A stretch of 64,000 nucleotides of DNA from Gammaproteobacteria bacterium. GTDB lineage: Bacteria; Pseudomonadota; Gammaproteobacteria; SURF-13. Position numbers and translations under genes: made by a program. Below are positions 42,222-51,239 of the stretch, piece after piece. The first letter of the stretch is position 1, and each line of letters begins with the position of its first letter. The stretch lies in the NCBI GenBank assembly GCA_003599485.1, contig QZKM01000025.1:1-64000 (forward strand), in the 5' to 3' direction. The notes under the pieces were generated by a model, which did no database searches, was not told where the DNA came from, and saw nothing but the letters and a program-made list of their open reading frames with translations.

Positions 42222-43271
42222 ATGCGCCCGATTTTTCATCCGCAACTGGTGAATGATCCATTCGGCGACCCTGGTCTGTACGTGGAATTCTTGTTTGAAA
42301 AGCACGCGCTGCTGTTTGATCTGGGCGACCTGCGTGCGCTTGCGCCACGCAAGATTCTGCGCCTGAGCCATGTGTTTGTTTCACACACCCATATGGATCA
42401 CTTCATGGGTTTCGACCAATTGTTGCGCATTTGCCTGGGCAGGGACAAAAAACTCAGCCTGTACGGACCGCCCGGATTCATCGAGCAGGTCCATCACAAG
42501 CTCGCCGCCTATACCTGGAATCTGGTGCAGAATTATCCCGCTGATTTTACACTGGAGGTTTTTGAAGCCCACCCCGGTGGGCGGCTCGATGCCATTGAAT
42601 TTCACTGCCGACACGGTTTCCAGCGTGAGCGAACACGCTCGTCCGCCATCGCCGGCAATGTGCTGGTTGATGATCCCGCTTTTCGCGTGCTTGTGGCGTT
42701 TTTGGATCACAAGACCGCGTGTCTCGCCTTTGCCCTGGAGGAAAAGCAGCACGTCAACGTGTGGAAAAACCGCTTGCAGGCGCAGGGGCTGGCCGTCGGG
42801 CCGTGGCTCAAGGATTTAAAGCATGCGGTGCTGAGCGGCGCGGCGGACGATACGCCGCTCGCCGTGCAGTGGCGCGGGGCGGACGGCAAACGGGAAAAAT
42901 ACCTGCCGCTCGGCCTGCTCAAAACCAACATTCTGCGCATCGTGCCGGGACAGAAAGTGGCTTACGTCACCGATGTCATCTATCATCCGGAAAACGCAAG
43001 GCGCATCGTGGAGCTGGCGCGAGACGCCGACCTGCTGTTCATCGAATGCGCCTTTCTGGAGGAAGACGCCGCGCACGCGATGGAAAAATATCACCTCACC
43101 GCGCGTCAGGCGGGCGCATTGGCGCGCGCGGCCAATGCGAAGAGGGTCATCCCGTTTCATTTTTCGCCGAAATACGCAGATCAGCCGGAGCGGCTCATGC
43201 AGGAGCTGGAACAGGCGTTTTCCCCGGCGCGAGTGGAAACACCCGCGCGCAGCGCGCTACCGCTCTTCTGA
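42222..43271 (+). CDS. RNase Z-like metallo-beta-lactamase-fold hydrolase
   Basis: SHVFVSHTHMDHFMGFDQLLRICLGRDKKLSLYGPPGF; AYVTDVIYHPENARRIVELARDADLLFIECAFLEEDA; HLTARQAGALARAANAKRVIPFHFSPKY. Confidence 0.9.
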   Translation: MRPIFHPQLVNDPFGDPGLYVEFLFEKHALLFDLGDLRALAPRKILRLSHVFVSHTHMDHFMGFDQLLRICLGRDKKLSLYGPPGFIEQVHHKLAAYTWNLVQNYPADFTLEVFEAHPGGRLDAIEFHCRHGFQRERTRSSAIAGNVLVDDPAFRVLVAFLDHKTACLAFALEEKQHVNVWKNRLQAQGLAVGPWLKDLKHAVLSGAADDTPLAVQWRGADGKREKYLPLGLLKTNILRIVPGQKVAYVTDVIYHPENARRIVELARDADLLFIECAFLEEDAAHAMEKYHLTARQAGALARAANAKRVIPFHFSPKYADQPERLMQELEQAFSPARVETPARSALPLF

Positions 43272-43670
43272 TTTCGCATGATTCCACAAGGCATCCATCT
43301 CCTCCAGCGTGGACTCGTGCGGTTTGCGGCCGCGCCCGGCGAGCAGCGCCTCGATGCGCCGGAAGCGGCGCTCGAATTTGGCGTTGGCCCGTTGCAGCGC
43401 GGCTTCCGGGTCAACATCGAGATGCCGCGCCAGATTCACGCACACGAACAGCAGGTCGCCGATCTCGTCCTCCAGCCGGTCATGGCCGGCGCGTTGCGCG
43501 ATTTCATGGCGGATCTCGCGCAATTCTTCCTCGATCTTGCCCAGCACCTGTTCCACCTGCGGCCAATCGAAACCCACTCGCGCCACGCGCCTTTGAAACT
43601 CCAGCGCGTGGGCCAGGGCCGTCAAGGAGGACTGGATGTTATCGAGCACGCTCTCAGGTTTGATCTTCAT
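43257..43670 (-). CDS. MazG-like nucleotide pyrophosphohydrolase (single-domain)
   Basis: VGFDWPQVEQVLGKIEEELREIRHEI...DRLEDEIGDLLFVCVNLARHLDVDPEAALQRANAKFERRFRRIE; resembles the C-terminal half of MazG. Confidence 0.9.
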   Translation of the reverse strand: MKIKPESVLDNIQSSLTALAHALEFQRRVARVGFDWPQVEQVLGKIEEELREIRHEIAQRAGHDRLEDEIGDLLFVCVNLARHLDVDPEAALQRANAKFERRFRRIEALLAGRGRKPHESTLEEMDALWNHAKSEER

Positions 43671-43715
43671 GATCCGGTTTATGTGAGTTTTCGGACACCC
43701 TGCCGCGCATCATAA

Positions 43716-46013
43716 ATGCACACACCCCTCATGTCATCCCCGCCGCCGTTTGCGCCCTCGCGTCAGTCTAGGCGCTGGCTGCTCGGCGGACGCGTGCAAG
43801 GCGTGGGCTTCCGCCCTTTTGTGTACCGCCTTGCACAGCGTTATAACCTATCCGGCTGGGTAAGAAATCTCTCCGGCCGGGTGGAGATTGTAGCAGAGGG
43901 CCATAGCGCCGGATTAGAGCGCTTCGCTCACGCACTGCTGAGTGAAGCGCCGCCCCTCGCCAAAGCTGAAATCCTCTCTTGTGAACATCTCGCTCTGACA
44001 CAGGATTCTGCGACCTTCCGCATTCTGCCCAGCCTTACCGGCGCAGCCGATTCCATCCATCTGCCGCCGGATTATTTTCTGTGCGCGGATTGCCTGGCCG
44101 AATTGCAAGACCCCGCCGACCGGCGCTATCGCTATCCCTTCATCAATTGTACGCAGTGCGGACCGCGTTATACGGTGATCCACGCGCTGCCCTACGACCG
44201 CGTCAATACCACGCTCGCGGCCTTTACATTATGCGCGGAGTGCAGGAAAGAATACGACAACCCCCGCGACCGGCGTTTTCACGCCGAGCCGCTGGCCTGC
44301 CCCGCGTGCGGGCCACAACTATCTTTCCATGCGCCCAGTGAAACACCGGTTGATGAAACGCCAGCCGCGCTGGCTGCATGCGTGGCCGCATTGCGTGAGG
44401 GCAGGATTGTGGCCGTCAAAGGCATCGGCGGCTACCATCTGATGTGCGATGCGCGCAGCGACTCCGCCGTGCAGCGGCTGCGCGCCAGCAAGCCGCGGCC
44501 GCATAAGCCGCTCGCGGTGATGTTTCCGCTGGGGGGCGAAGACGGATTGGACGGCGTGCGCAACCACGCGCGCATCGGCGCCGCCGAATCACAAGCCTTG
44601 CTTGACCAGGCGCGCCCCATCGTGCTGGTAAAAAAACATTCACAGTCCGGATTGTCCCGGTACATCGCGCCGGGGCTGAATGAAACCGGCGCGCTGCTGC
44701 CGTACAGTCCGCTGCATCACATCCTTCTGGAGGATTTCGGCGCGCCGCTGGTGGCCACGTCGGCCAATGTCAGCGGCGAGCCGGTGCTCACGGATAACGG
44801 CGAAGCGCAGGCGCGTCTCGCGCACGTGGCTGATACGTTCCTGCACCACAACCGCCCCATCGCCCGCCCCGCCGATGATGCCGTAGTGCGCGTCATCGCC
44901 GGCAAACCACGTGTGCTGCGCCCTGGCAGAGGGCTGGCCCCGCTGGAACTCCCCTTGCCCTTTACCCTGCCCCACCCCATCCTGGCCTGCGGCGCGCATA
45001 TCAAAAACACCGTCGCGCTGGCGTGGAATGATCGCGTGGTGATCTCGCCTCACATCGGCGATCTCGGCAGTGCCCGCAGCCTGGACGTATTTGAACAGGT
45101 CATCGCCGATCTGCAAGCGCTTTACGGCATACGCGCAGAAATATTGATCTGCGACGCGCACCCCGGTTATGCCAACACGCGCTGGGCGAAGCGCACGAAC
45201 CTGCCCGTCATCCCGGTATGGCATCATCACGCGCACGCCTCCGTGCTGGCAGGTGAATTCCCCGAGGTCGAAAACTGGCTGCTGTTCACCTGGGATGGCG
45301 CAGGATTGGGTGAAGACGGGACCCTGTGGGGCGGCGAGGCCCTGCTGGGGGCGCCTGGAAACTGGCGGCGCGCGGCGACCCTGCGTCCGTTTCATTTGCC
45401 GGGCGGAGACAAGGCCGCGCGCGAACCGTGGCGCAGCGCGTTGGCGTTGTGCTGGGAAACAGGCTACACCTGGCGCGCTTGCCCTGAAGACACAGCGCTG
45501 CTACAACACGCCTGGCAGCGGCGGATCAACAGCCCGCAAACCAGCGCGGCAGGACGATTGTTTGACGGAGCGGCGGCCCTGCTCGGCTTGGCTATCGAGA
45601 CCAGCTTTGAAGGACAAGGACCGATGTATCTGGAGGCCATCAGCGGTGAAATCGCGCAACCCGTCACGCTGCCGTTGCAGCGTAATGCGCGCGGAATTTG
45701 GCAAACCGACTGGGCGCCGCTGATGCCTTATCTGCTTGATGATACGCTCAGCGCCAGTCAACGCAGCGCGATTTTTCACGCCAGTCTCGCCCAGACCCTG
45801 TTACAGCAGGCGCGCGTGTTGCGTGGCGAGCATGATATCAATCACGTAGGTTTAAGCGGCGGCGTGTTTCAAAACCGCATGCTTACGGAGCAGGCGATGG
45901 CGCTACTCCAAAATGACGGCTTTGAGGTTCATCTTCCACAACGCGTGCCGTGCAATGACGGTAGCATCAGCTACGGCCAGATTATCGAAGCATGCGCCCG
46001 ATTGAACAACTGA
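43716..46013 (+). CDS. hypF: Carbamoyltransferase HypF
   Basis: Acylphosphatase GRVQGVGFRPFVYRLAQRYNLSGWVRN; zinc fingers CADCLAE/CTQCGP; YrdC-like domain; GLSGGVFQN. Confidence 0.97.
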   Translation: MHTPLMSSPPPFAPSRQSRRWLLGGRVQGVGFRPFVYRLAQRYNLSGWVRNLSGRVEIVAEGHSAGLERFAHALLSEAPPLAKAEILSCEHLALTQDSATFRILPSLTGAADSIHLPPDYFLCADCLAELQDPADRRYRYPFINCTQCGPRYTVIHALPYDRVNTTLAAFTLCAECRKEYDNPRDRRFHAEPLACPACGPQLSFHAPSETPVDETPAALAACVAALREGRIVAVKGIGGYHLMCDARSDSAVQRLRASKPRPHKPLAVMFPLGGEDGLDGVRNHARIGAAESQALLDQARPIVLVKKHSQSGLSRYIAPGLNETGALLPYSPLHHILLEDFGAPLVATSANVSGEPVLTDNGEAQARLAHVADTFLHHNRPIARPADDAVVRVIAGKPRVLRPGRGLAPLELPLPFTLPHPILACGAHIKNTVALAWNDRVVISPHIGDLGSARSLDVFEQVIADLQALYGIRAEILICDAHPGYANTRWAKRTNLPVIPVWHHHAHASVLAGEFPEVENWLLFTWDGAGLGEDGTLWGGEALLGAPGNWRRAATLRPFHLPGGDKAAREPWRSALALCWETGYTWRACPEDTALLQHAWQRRINSPQTSAAGRLFDGAAALLGLAIETSFEGQGPMYLEAISGEIAQPVTLPLQRNARGIWQTDWAPLMPYLLDDTLSASQRSAIFHASLAQTLLQQARVLRGEHDINHVGLSGGVFQNRMLTEQAMALLQNDGFEVHLPQRVPCNDGSISYGQIIEACARLNN

Positions 46014-47017
46014 TGCAAGACACCCACATCAGCCTCGCCCACGGCAACGGCGGGCGCTACATGCGCGAGATCATCGAACACCTGTTCGCGCATCACCTGG
46101 CCAATCCGCTGCTCGACATTGACGCCGATGCCGTGCCGATGCCGATGCCGGAGGGCGAGATCATGCTCACCACGGACGGTTTCACCGTGCAGCCGCTGGA
46201 ATTTCCAGGCGGCGACATCGGGGCGCTCGCCGTGCACGGTACGGTGAACGACCTGGCGGTGGCTGGCGCAACGCCGCTCTATCTCACCCTCAACGCGCTG
46301 ATTGAAGAAGGCATGGAAGTTGCGCAACTCCAGCGCATTATCGCCAGCCTCGCGCGCAGCGCGCGGGAAACCGGGGTGCGCGTGGTGGCGGGCGACACCA
46401 AGGTCGTGCCGCGCGGCGCGGGCGGCGGCCTGTATCTTTCCACCAGCGGCGTGGGCGTGCGCGCGCCGGGCGTGCGGCTGGGCATGAAGCAGATCAGTGA
46501 GGGTGATGCGATACTGGTCAGCGGCCCGGTGGGCGATCACGCCGTGGCCGTGCTGCTCGCGCGTGAACAGTTCGGGCTGCGCGGCAATATCCAGTCCGAC
46601 ATGGCCTGCGTGCTCCCCCTCACCCGCGCCCTGCTCGCCTTTTCAGGGTTACGCTTCATGCGCGACCCCACGCGCGGCGGACTCGCCACCGTGCTGCATG
46701 ACATTCGCCGCGCAACCCACCTGGGCATCCAGCTTGAAGAAGCCGCCATCCCCGTCAATCCCGCCGTGCGTTCGGTGTGCGACATGCTCGGCTACGACCC
46801 GCTCTATCTCGCCTGCGAAGGCCGCGTGGTGGCAGTCATCGCCCCCGATCAGGCACAAGCGGCGCTCGCTGCCTGGCGCGCCCTGCCGTTAGGCAAGCAG
46901 GCAACCATCATCGGACGCGTAACCGGCAACCCGCCACGTGTAACCCTGGAAACCGCCATCAGCGGCAGACGCACCCTGGAAGAACTGGAAGACGACCCCC
47001 TGCCGCGCATTTGCTGA
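45992..47017 (+). CDS. hypE: Hydrogenase expression/formation protein HypE
   Basis: ISLAHGNGGRYMREIIEHLF; C-terminal ...DPLPRIC. Confidence 0.97.
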   Translation: MRPIEQLMQDTHISLAHGNGGRYMREIIEHLFAHHLANPLLDIDADAVPMPMPEGEIMLTTDGFTVQPLEFPGGDIGALAVHGTVNDLAVAGATPLYLTLNALIEEGMEVAQLQRIIASLARSARETGVRVVAGDTKVVPRGAGGGLYLSTSGVGVRAPGVRLGMKQISEGDAILVSGPVGDHAVAVLLAREQFGLRGNIQSDMACVLPLTRALLAFSGLRFMRDPTRGGLATVLHDIRRATHLGIQLEEAAIPVNPAVRSVCDMLGYDPLYLACEGRVVAVIAPDQAQAALAAWRALPLGKQATIIGRVTGNPPRVTLETAISGRRTLEELEDDPLPRIC

Positions 47018-47083
47018 AAACCTTACATTCAAGGCCCCTATCAATATCCCACTCGATTATTCTTCGCGCTTTAGGCATCCCGC

Positions 47084-47857
47084 ATGTTCTTGAGTTTAAA
47101 ATCGTGGCGGCGTCGCCGTATTTTGCAGCGCCGCTCGTTGCCGGATGGAATATGGCGGCGCGTGCTGGAGCGGTTTGTCTTTCTGCAAGACTTGACTCAA
47201 GACGAGCTTGGCCGGTTGCGCGCCTGGGTTGTGCTGTTTTTGCATGATAAGAAATTCAGTACGGCGGGCGAACTGGCGCTCACCGATGAAATGCGCGTGA
47301 TGATCGCTGCGCAGGCCTGCATCCTTATTCTGAATCTCGATCTTGACTATTACGACGACTGGGTGGAAATCATCGTTTACCCGGATGAATTTGTTCCCGA
47401 CCATGAATACGAGGACGAGACGGGCGTTGTACATCGTGTGCACGATCCGCTCAGTGGTGAATCGTGGCCTCATGGGCCGGTCATTCTGTCGTGGGCGGAC
47501 GCCGCCGGCCGCGAGACGGCGCCGGGCTACAGCGTGGTGATTCACGAATTCGCCCACAAGCTCGATATGCGCAACGGCGAGGCCAATGGCTTTCCGCAGT
47601 TGCATGCGGAGATGAGCCGGCCGGCCTGGAGCGCTGCATTCGGCGCGGCTTACGCCGATTTTTGCATGCGGCTGGATGCAGGCGACGAGACGGAGATTGA
47701 CTCCTACGCCGCGGAAAGTCCGGCGGAGTTCTTCGCAGTCGTGAGTGAAGCGTTCTTCACCATGCCGCACAAAGTGCAGCAGATGTATCCGGCGGTTTAC
47801 CGGCAATTGGCGCTCTTTTACCGCCAAGATACTCTGGCGAGGCGCGGCAAACAATAA
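47084..47857 (+). CDS. mtfA: M90 family zinc peptidase MtfA-like
   Basis: YSVVIHEFAHKLDMRNGEANGFPQLH (HExxH). Confidence 0.93.
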   Translation: MFLSLKSWRRRRILQRRSLPDGIWRRVLERFVFLQDLTQDELGRLRAWVVLFLHDKKFSTAGELALTDEMRVMIAAQACILILNLDLDYYDDWVEIIVYPDEFVPDHEYEDETGVVHRVHDPLSGESWPHGPVILSWADAAGRETAPGYSVVIHEFAHKLDMRNGEANGFPQLHAEMSRPAWSAAFGAAYADFCMRLDAGDETEIDSYAAESPAEFFAVVSEAFFTMPHKVQQMYPAVYRQLALFYRQDTLARRGKQ

Positions 47858-47880
47858 GCGAATGAGGCCAATCAGCCGCA

Positions 47881-48924
47881 CTACTCTTCGCGCGCACCGA
47901 CCATACGGCGCACCGCCAAGGTCACGGCGTCAGCGTCGGGGATGGAAGCGGCTTCGAGATCGCCGTTATAGGGTGTGGGCACGTCCGCACCCGCGACGCG
48001 CGCGATGGGCGCGTCGAGCTCGTAAAACGCCGCTTCTTGCAGCGCCGCCACGATTTCCGCGCCTGCGCCGGCGAATTTGCAGTCTTCTTCCACCACGATG
48101 GCGCGGTGGGTTTTTTTGAGGGAGGCGGTGAGCAGCGGCAAGTCTATGGGCTTCAGGCTTCTCAAATCTATCACCTCGGCGGCGATGTCGTCTTCGCTGG
48201 CGAGCTTGTCGGCGGCTTGCAGGCACACGTCCACCATGCGGTGCCAGGCGATGAGGGTGACGTGCGCGCCCGCTCGGCGCACGGCGGCGCCGTGCATGGG
48301 CGGAGCCTCGGCGTGAATATCAAACGGCCCCTTTTTGAAATAGAGCAGCTCATGCTCCAGCACGATGATGGGGTCGTCGTCGCGCACGGCTTGAGTCAGT
48401 TGCCAGTAGGAGTCCTGCGCCGTGCCGGGCGCGACGATGCGCAGGCCGGGCACGTTCATCAGGGTGTGCTCCAGGCGTTGCGAGTGCTGTGCGGCGAGCT
48501 GTCTGGCGACGCCGCCCGGCATGCGCACCACCAGCGGCACGCGCAGTTTCCCGCCGGACATGTAGCGCAGCTTGGCCGCCATGTTGATGATGGCGTCCAG
48601 GGCGAGCAGCGCGAAGTTGACGGTCATGATTTCGATGACCGGGCGGCCGCCTACCAATGCCGCGCCCACGCCGAGGCCGGTAAAACTGTTTTCTGAAATC
48701 GGCGTATCGCGCACGCGCCATTCGCCGTACTTGGCGTACAGACCTTGCGTGACGCGATAGCTGCCGCCGTACAGCCCTACGTCTTCGCCCATGATGAACA
48801 CCGCGTCGTCCGCGGCCAAGGCCTGATCGAGCGCGATATTGAGCGCCTCCCACACCATGAGTTCGGAGCGCGCCTTGGCGGGGGCGATAAGACCGGCGTT
48901 TTCCTGCGGCGCGGCGCGTTTCAC
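47881..48924 (-). CDS. Alpha-ketoacid (pyruvate/acetoin) dehydrogenase E1 beta subunit
   Basis: GEDVGLYGGSYRVTQGLYAKYGEWRVRDTPISENSFTGLGVGAALVGGRPVIEIM; ATGA-coupled to E1 alpha. Confidence 0.93.
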   Translation of the reverse strand: MKRAAPQENAGLIAPAKARSELMVWEALNIALDQALAADDAVFIMGEDVGLYGGSYRVTQGLYAKYGEWRVRDTPISENSFTGLGVGAALVGGRPVIEIMTVNFALLALDAIINMAAKLRYMSGGKLRVPLVVRMPGGVARQLAAQHSQRLEHTLMNVPGLRIVAPGTAQDSYWQLTQAVRDDDPIIVLEHELLYFKKGPFDIHAEAPPMHGAAVRRAGAHVTLIAWHRMVDVCLQAADKLASEDDIAAEVIDLRSLKPIDLPLLTASLKKTHRAIVVEEDCKFAGAGAEIVAALQEAAFYELDAPIARVAGADVPTPYNGDLEAASIPDADAVTLAVRRMVGAREE

Positions 48925-49898
48925 GGGCGGCCCGCGTAGAGATCGAGCGGCCGCCGGTAAACGCCCTGGTAGAGATCATCCGGCGCGGGGCTTTGCCCGG
49001 CGAAGCGTATCGCCTCCTCGACTACGCCGTGCGCCTTCTGATGCAGGGCTTCGATGTCCTCTTCGTTCAACCAGCCGTTTTCCAGCGCCCGGTTGCGCAG
49101 ATTGAGCAGCGGGTCGCGCGCCTTGAGTTCGGCGACTTCCAGCGCTGAACGGTAGGCGCCGCCGTCGGCCATGGAATGGCCGCGGAAGCGGTAGGTGTCG
49201 CACTCCAGAAGAAACGGGCCGTTGCCGCCGCGCACCTGTTCCAGGGCGTCGCGCGCGGCTTGATGCACCGCGAGCACGTCCATCCCGTCCACGCGCCTGC
49301 CGGGCACGCCGTTGCCGCAACCGCGCTTGTATACCTCCACCACTGCGGCCTGGCGGTGCACCTCGGTGCCGATCTGATAGTGATTGTTTTCGCAGATGAA
49401 CAGCACCGGCAATTTCCACAGCGCCGCCATGTTGAGCGACTCGTGAAACGTGCCCTGGTTGGCCGCGCCCTCGCCGAAAAAGCACAGCACCACATCCGGA
49501 GAGCGGTTCATCGCCAGCCAGTAGCCGGCGCCGATGGCCACCGGAAACGTCTCGCCCACAATGGCGTAGCCGCCGAGGAAGCGATGCTCGGCGCTGAATA
49601 GATGCATGGAGCCTCCGTAACCGCCGGAACAACCGGTGGCGCGCCCGAACATCTCCGCCATGACGGCGCCGGGTGGAACGTCGCGCATCAAGGCATGCAC
49701 GTGCTCGCGGTAGGTGCTGACCACGTAGTCGCCCGGTTCAGCGGCGCGCAGGCTGCCCACCGCCACCGCCTCTTCGCCGGGATAGAGGTGCAGGAAGCCG
49801 GCGACCTTGCCCTGGGTATACTGCTCCGCCGCGGCCTCCTCGAAGCGGCGCGCCAGAAGCATGTCGTAGAGAAGCTGCTTGACCAGATCCCTCTGCAT
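48921..49898 (-). CDS. Thiamine-PP-dependent dehydrogenase E1 alpha subunit
   Basis: LFSAEHRFLGGYAIVGETFPVAIGAGYW; FFGEGAANQGTFHESLNMAALWKLPVLFICENN. Confidence 0.95.
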   Translation of the reverse strand: MQRDLVKQLLYDMLLARRFEEAAAEQYTQGKVAGFLHLYPGEEAVAVGSLRAAEPGDYVVSTYREHVHALMRDVPPGAVMAEMFGRATGCSGGYGGSMHLFSAEHRFLGGYAIVGETFPVAIGAGYWLAMNRSPDVVLCFFGEGAANQGTFHESLNMAALWKLPVLFICENNHYQIGTEVHRQAAVVEVYKRGCGNGVPGRRVDGMDVLAVHQAARDALEQVRGGNGPFLLECDTYRFRGHSMADGGAYRSALEVAELKARDPLLNLRNRALENGWLNEEDIEALHQKAHGVVEEAIRFAGQSPAPDDLYQGVYRRPLDLYAGRP

Positions 49899-49924
49899 GG
49901 CGCCCGCCCTGTTTTATCCGAAAC

Positions 49925-49955
49925 AGGAGGAGCGCGCTGATTCCGCGCTCCTCCT
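49925..49955 (-). terminator. Candidate intrinsic terminator downstream of hsp20
   Basis: 12-bp inverted repeat AGGAGGAGCGCG-(7)-CGCGCTCCTCCT followed on the minus strand by TGTTT; short T-run. Confidence 0.5.
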
Positions 49956-49973
49956 CATTTCGCCCAAGTTCAA

Positions 49974-50489
49974 TTACTGTATCGTGATGCTGTGGCGCTT
50001 GGCCTTTTCCCGTTTGGGGATGGTCAACTCCAGCAATCCGTCCTTGAATACCGCCTTGGCCCTGGCGTCGTCCACTTCCGCCGGCAAGGCTATCGTGCGC
50101 GTAAACGCCCCGTGCATAATCTCGCAGCGGCAATACTCGCCCTTTTCCTCTTTTTCCTCGCGCCGGGCGCTGCCCTTGATGGTGACGCTGTTTTCCGTCA
50201 TGGACACATCCAGGTCCTTCTTATCCACGCCGGGAAGCTCGGCGCGCACCAGGATTTCATCATCCCGATCCACGACGTCCACGCGCGGCATGAACTCGCC
50301 CGTCAAATCGCCCCACAGCGGCCGCGCCCAGCTTAAGGGACGCATCCAGCCGCGCGGAAACATTCTTTCAAATATCTGCTCCATTTCCTCGAACGGGCTC
50401 ATGATATGCATGGGGGCGGCCTTTTGAACCTCCTGCCCCTTGGCGGCAACTTGTTTCGTTTCGTTAGCCATGGTCTGTTCCTCCTTCAT
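49974..50489 (-). CDS. Hsp20/alpha-crystallin family small heat shock protein
   Basis: FMPRVDVVDRDDEILVRAELPGVDKKDLDVSMTENSVTIKGSARREEKEEKGEYCRCEIMHGAFTRTIALPAEVD. Confidence 0.96.
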   Translation of the reverse strand: MKEEQTMANETKQVAAKGQEVQKAAPMHIMSPFEEMEQIFERMFPRGWMRPLSWARPLWGDLTGEFMPRVDVVDRDDEILVRAELPGVDKKDLDVSMTENSVTIKGSARREEKEEKGEYCRCEIMHGAFTRTIALPAEVDDARAKAVFKDGLLELTIPKREKAKRHSITIQ

Positions 50490-50530
50490 TTAGCGGGAAA
50501 ATACCCGGTTACAACGCAACCTAACAGGGT

Positions 50531-50627
50531 GTTGATAAAGTCCGTCCAGGACTTTATCAACCACGCAAGGCAAAAAATGTGATTTTTGCTTTGCTTCATT
50601 TTTCAAATATTTCGTATTTGAAAAATG
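50531..50627. repeat. Three consecutive hairpins in hsp20 upstream region (MITE-like or structured leader)
   Basis: GTTGATAAAGTCC-gtcca-GGACTTTATCAAC (50531-50561, 13/13); GCAAGGCAAAAA-(6)-TTTTTGCTTTGC (50565-50594, one wobble); CATTTTTCAAATA-tttcg-TATTTGAAAAATG (50597-50627, 13/13). Confidence 0.85.
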
Positions 50628-50691
50628 GCGGTACATCCATCTACCACGCGCAGCTTTATATAAAGTATTAAAAGGCTGCGTCTTTCGCGCC

Positions 50692-50705
50692 TTGATATAG
50701 ATCAA
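50692..50705. promoter_or_regulatory. Perfect FNR/ANR box TTGATatagATCAA upstream of hsp20
   Basis: Exact TTGAT-N4-ATCAA; TAATAC -10-like hexamer about 31 bp downstream on the minus strand. Confidence 0.8.
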
Positions 50706-50738
50706 TTTTCAGCGTCTCCGCCCCGCCGGCAAGAACCA

Positions 50739-51239
50739 TTAGTCATTCCATATGGCCGCCGTCTCCAGTGCAGCGCTGCGCGGACGGGGGTCGCGTAACC
50801 ATGCTGTTATCTTGGCGCAGGCGGCTTCGGTCCATTGGGGAAGATAGCGCTCCACCATGAAGGTGGTATCCTCCGGCCGGATAGGGCCGATCTCCAGGCC
50901 CAGCAGACACAAACGCTCCGGCATGGCGTCGAGCGACCGCGCCAGCGCCACGCATTCCGCCACGCCCAGGTTGTGGCTCGACAAGGCGGCGTCCGCCAGG
51001 CGCGCGATCCCGTCTCCTTCCAGGTAATAGAGGCTGCCCTCCTCGCCCGCGCCGCGCACGGCGTCGAGCAGCAACACGCTGTCCTCCTTGCGCCAGTGTT
51101 CGAGCAGCGCCGGGCCGGGGCGGTCCAGCACGCTCACCTCGACGAGTTGATCATCAAACAAGCCGCGCAAGGCCCGCGCCACCAGCCAGCCTGTCTGATC
51201 GTCACCCCACGGTGAACCGAGACCGATGACGCGGATCAT
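50739..51239 (-). CDS. Hydrogenase maturation protease (HyaD/HybD-like)
   Basis: [28 protein letters not shown] overlap with the hydrogenase large subunit stop. Confidence 0.93.
   Translation of the reverse strand: MIRVIGLGSPWGDDQTGWLVARALRGLFDDQLVEVSVLDRPGPALLEHWRKEDSVLLLDAVRGAGEEGSLYYLEGDGIARLADAALSSHNLGVAECVALARSLDAMPERLCLLGLEIGPIRPEDTTFMVERYLPQWTEAACAKITAWLRDPRPRSAALETAAIWND

Noticed and set aside
41072-42223. 383-aa minus ORF antisense to hypD
   Set aside because: Shadow ORF; hypD on the plus strand is unambiguous.
50490-50705. 71-aa minus ORF upstream of hsp20
   Set aside because: Covers the three hairpins and the FNR box; no coding character.
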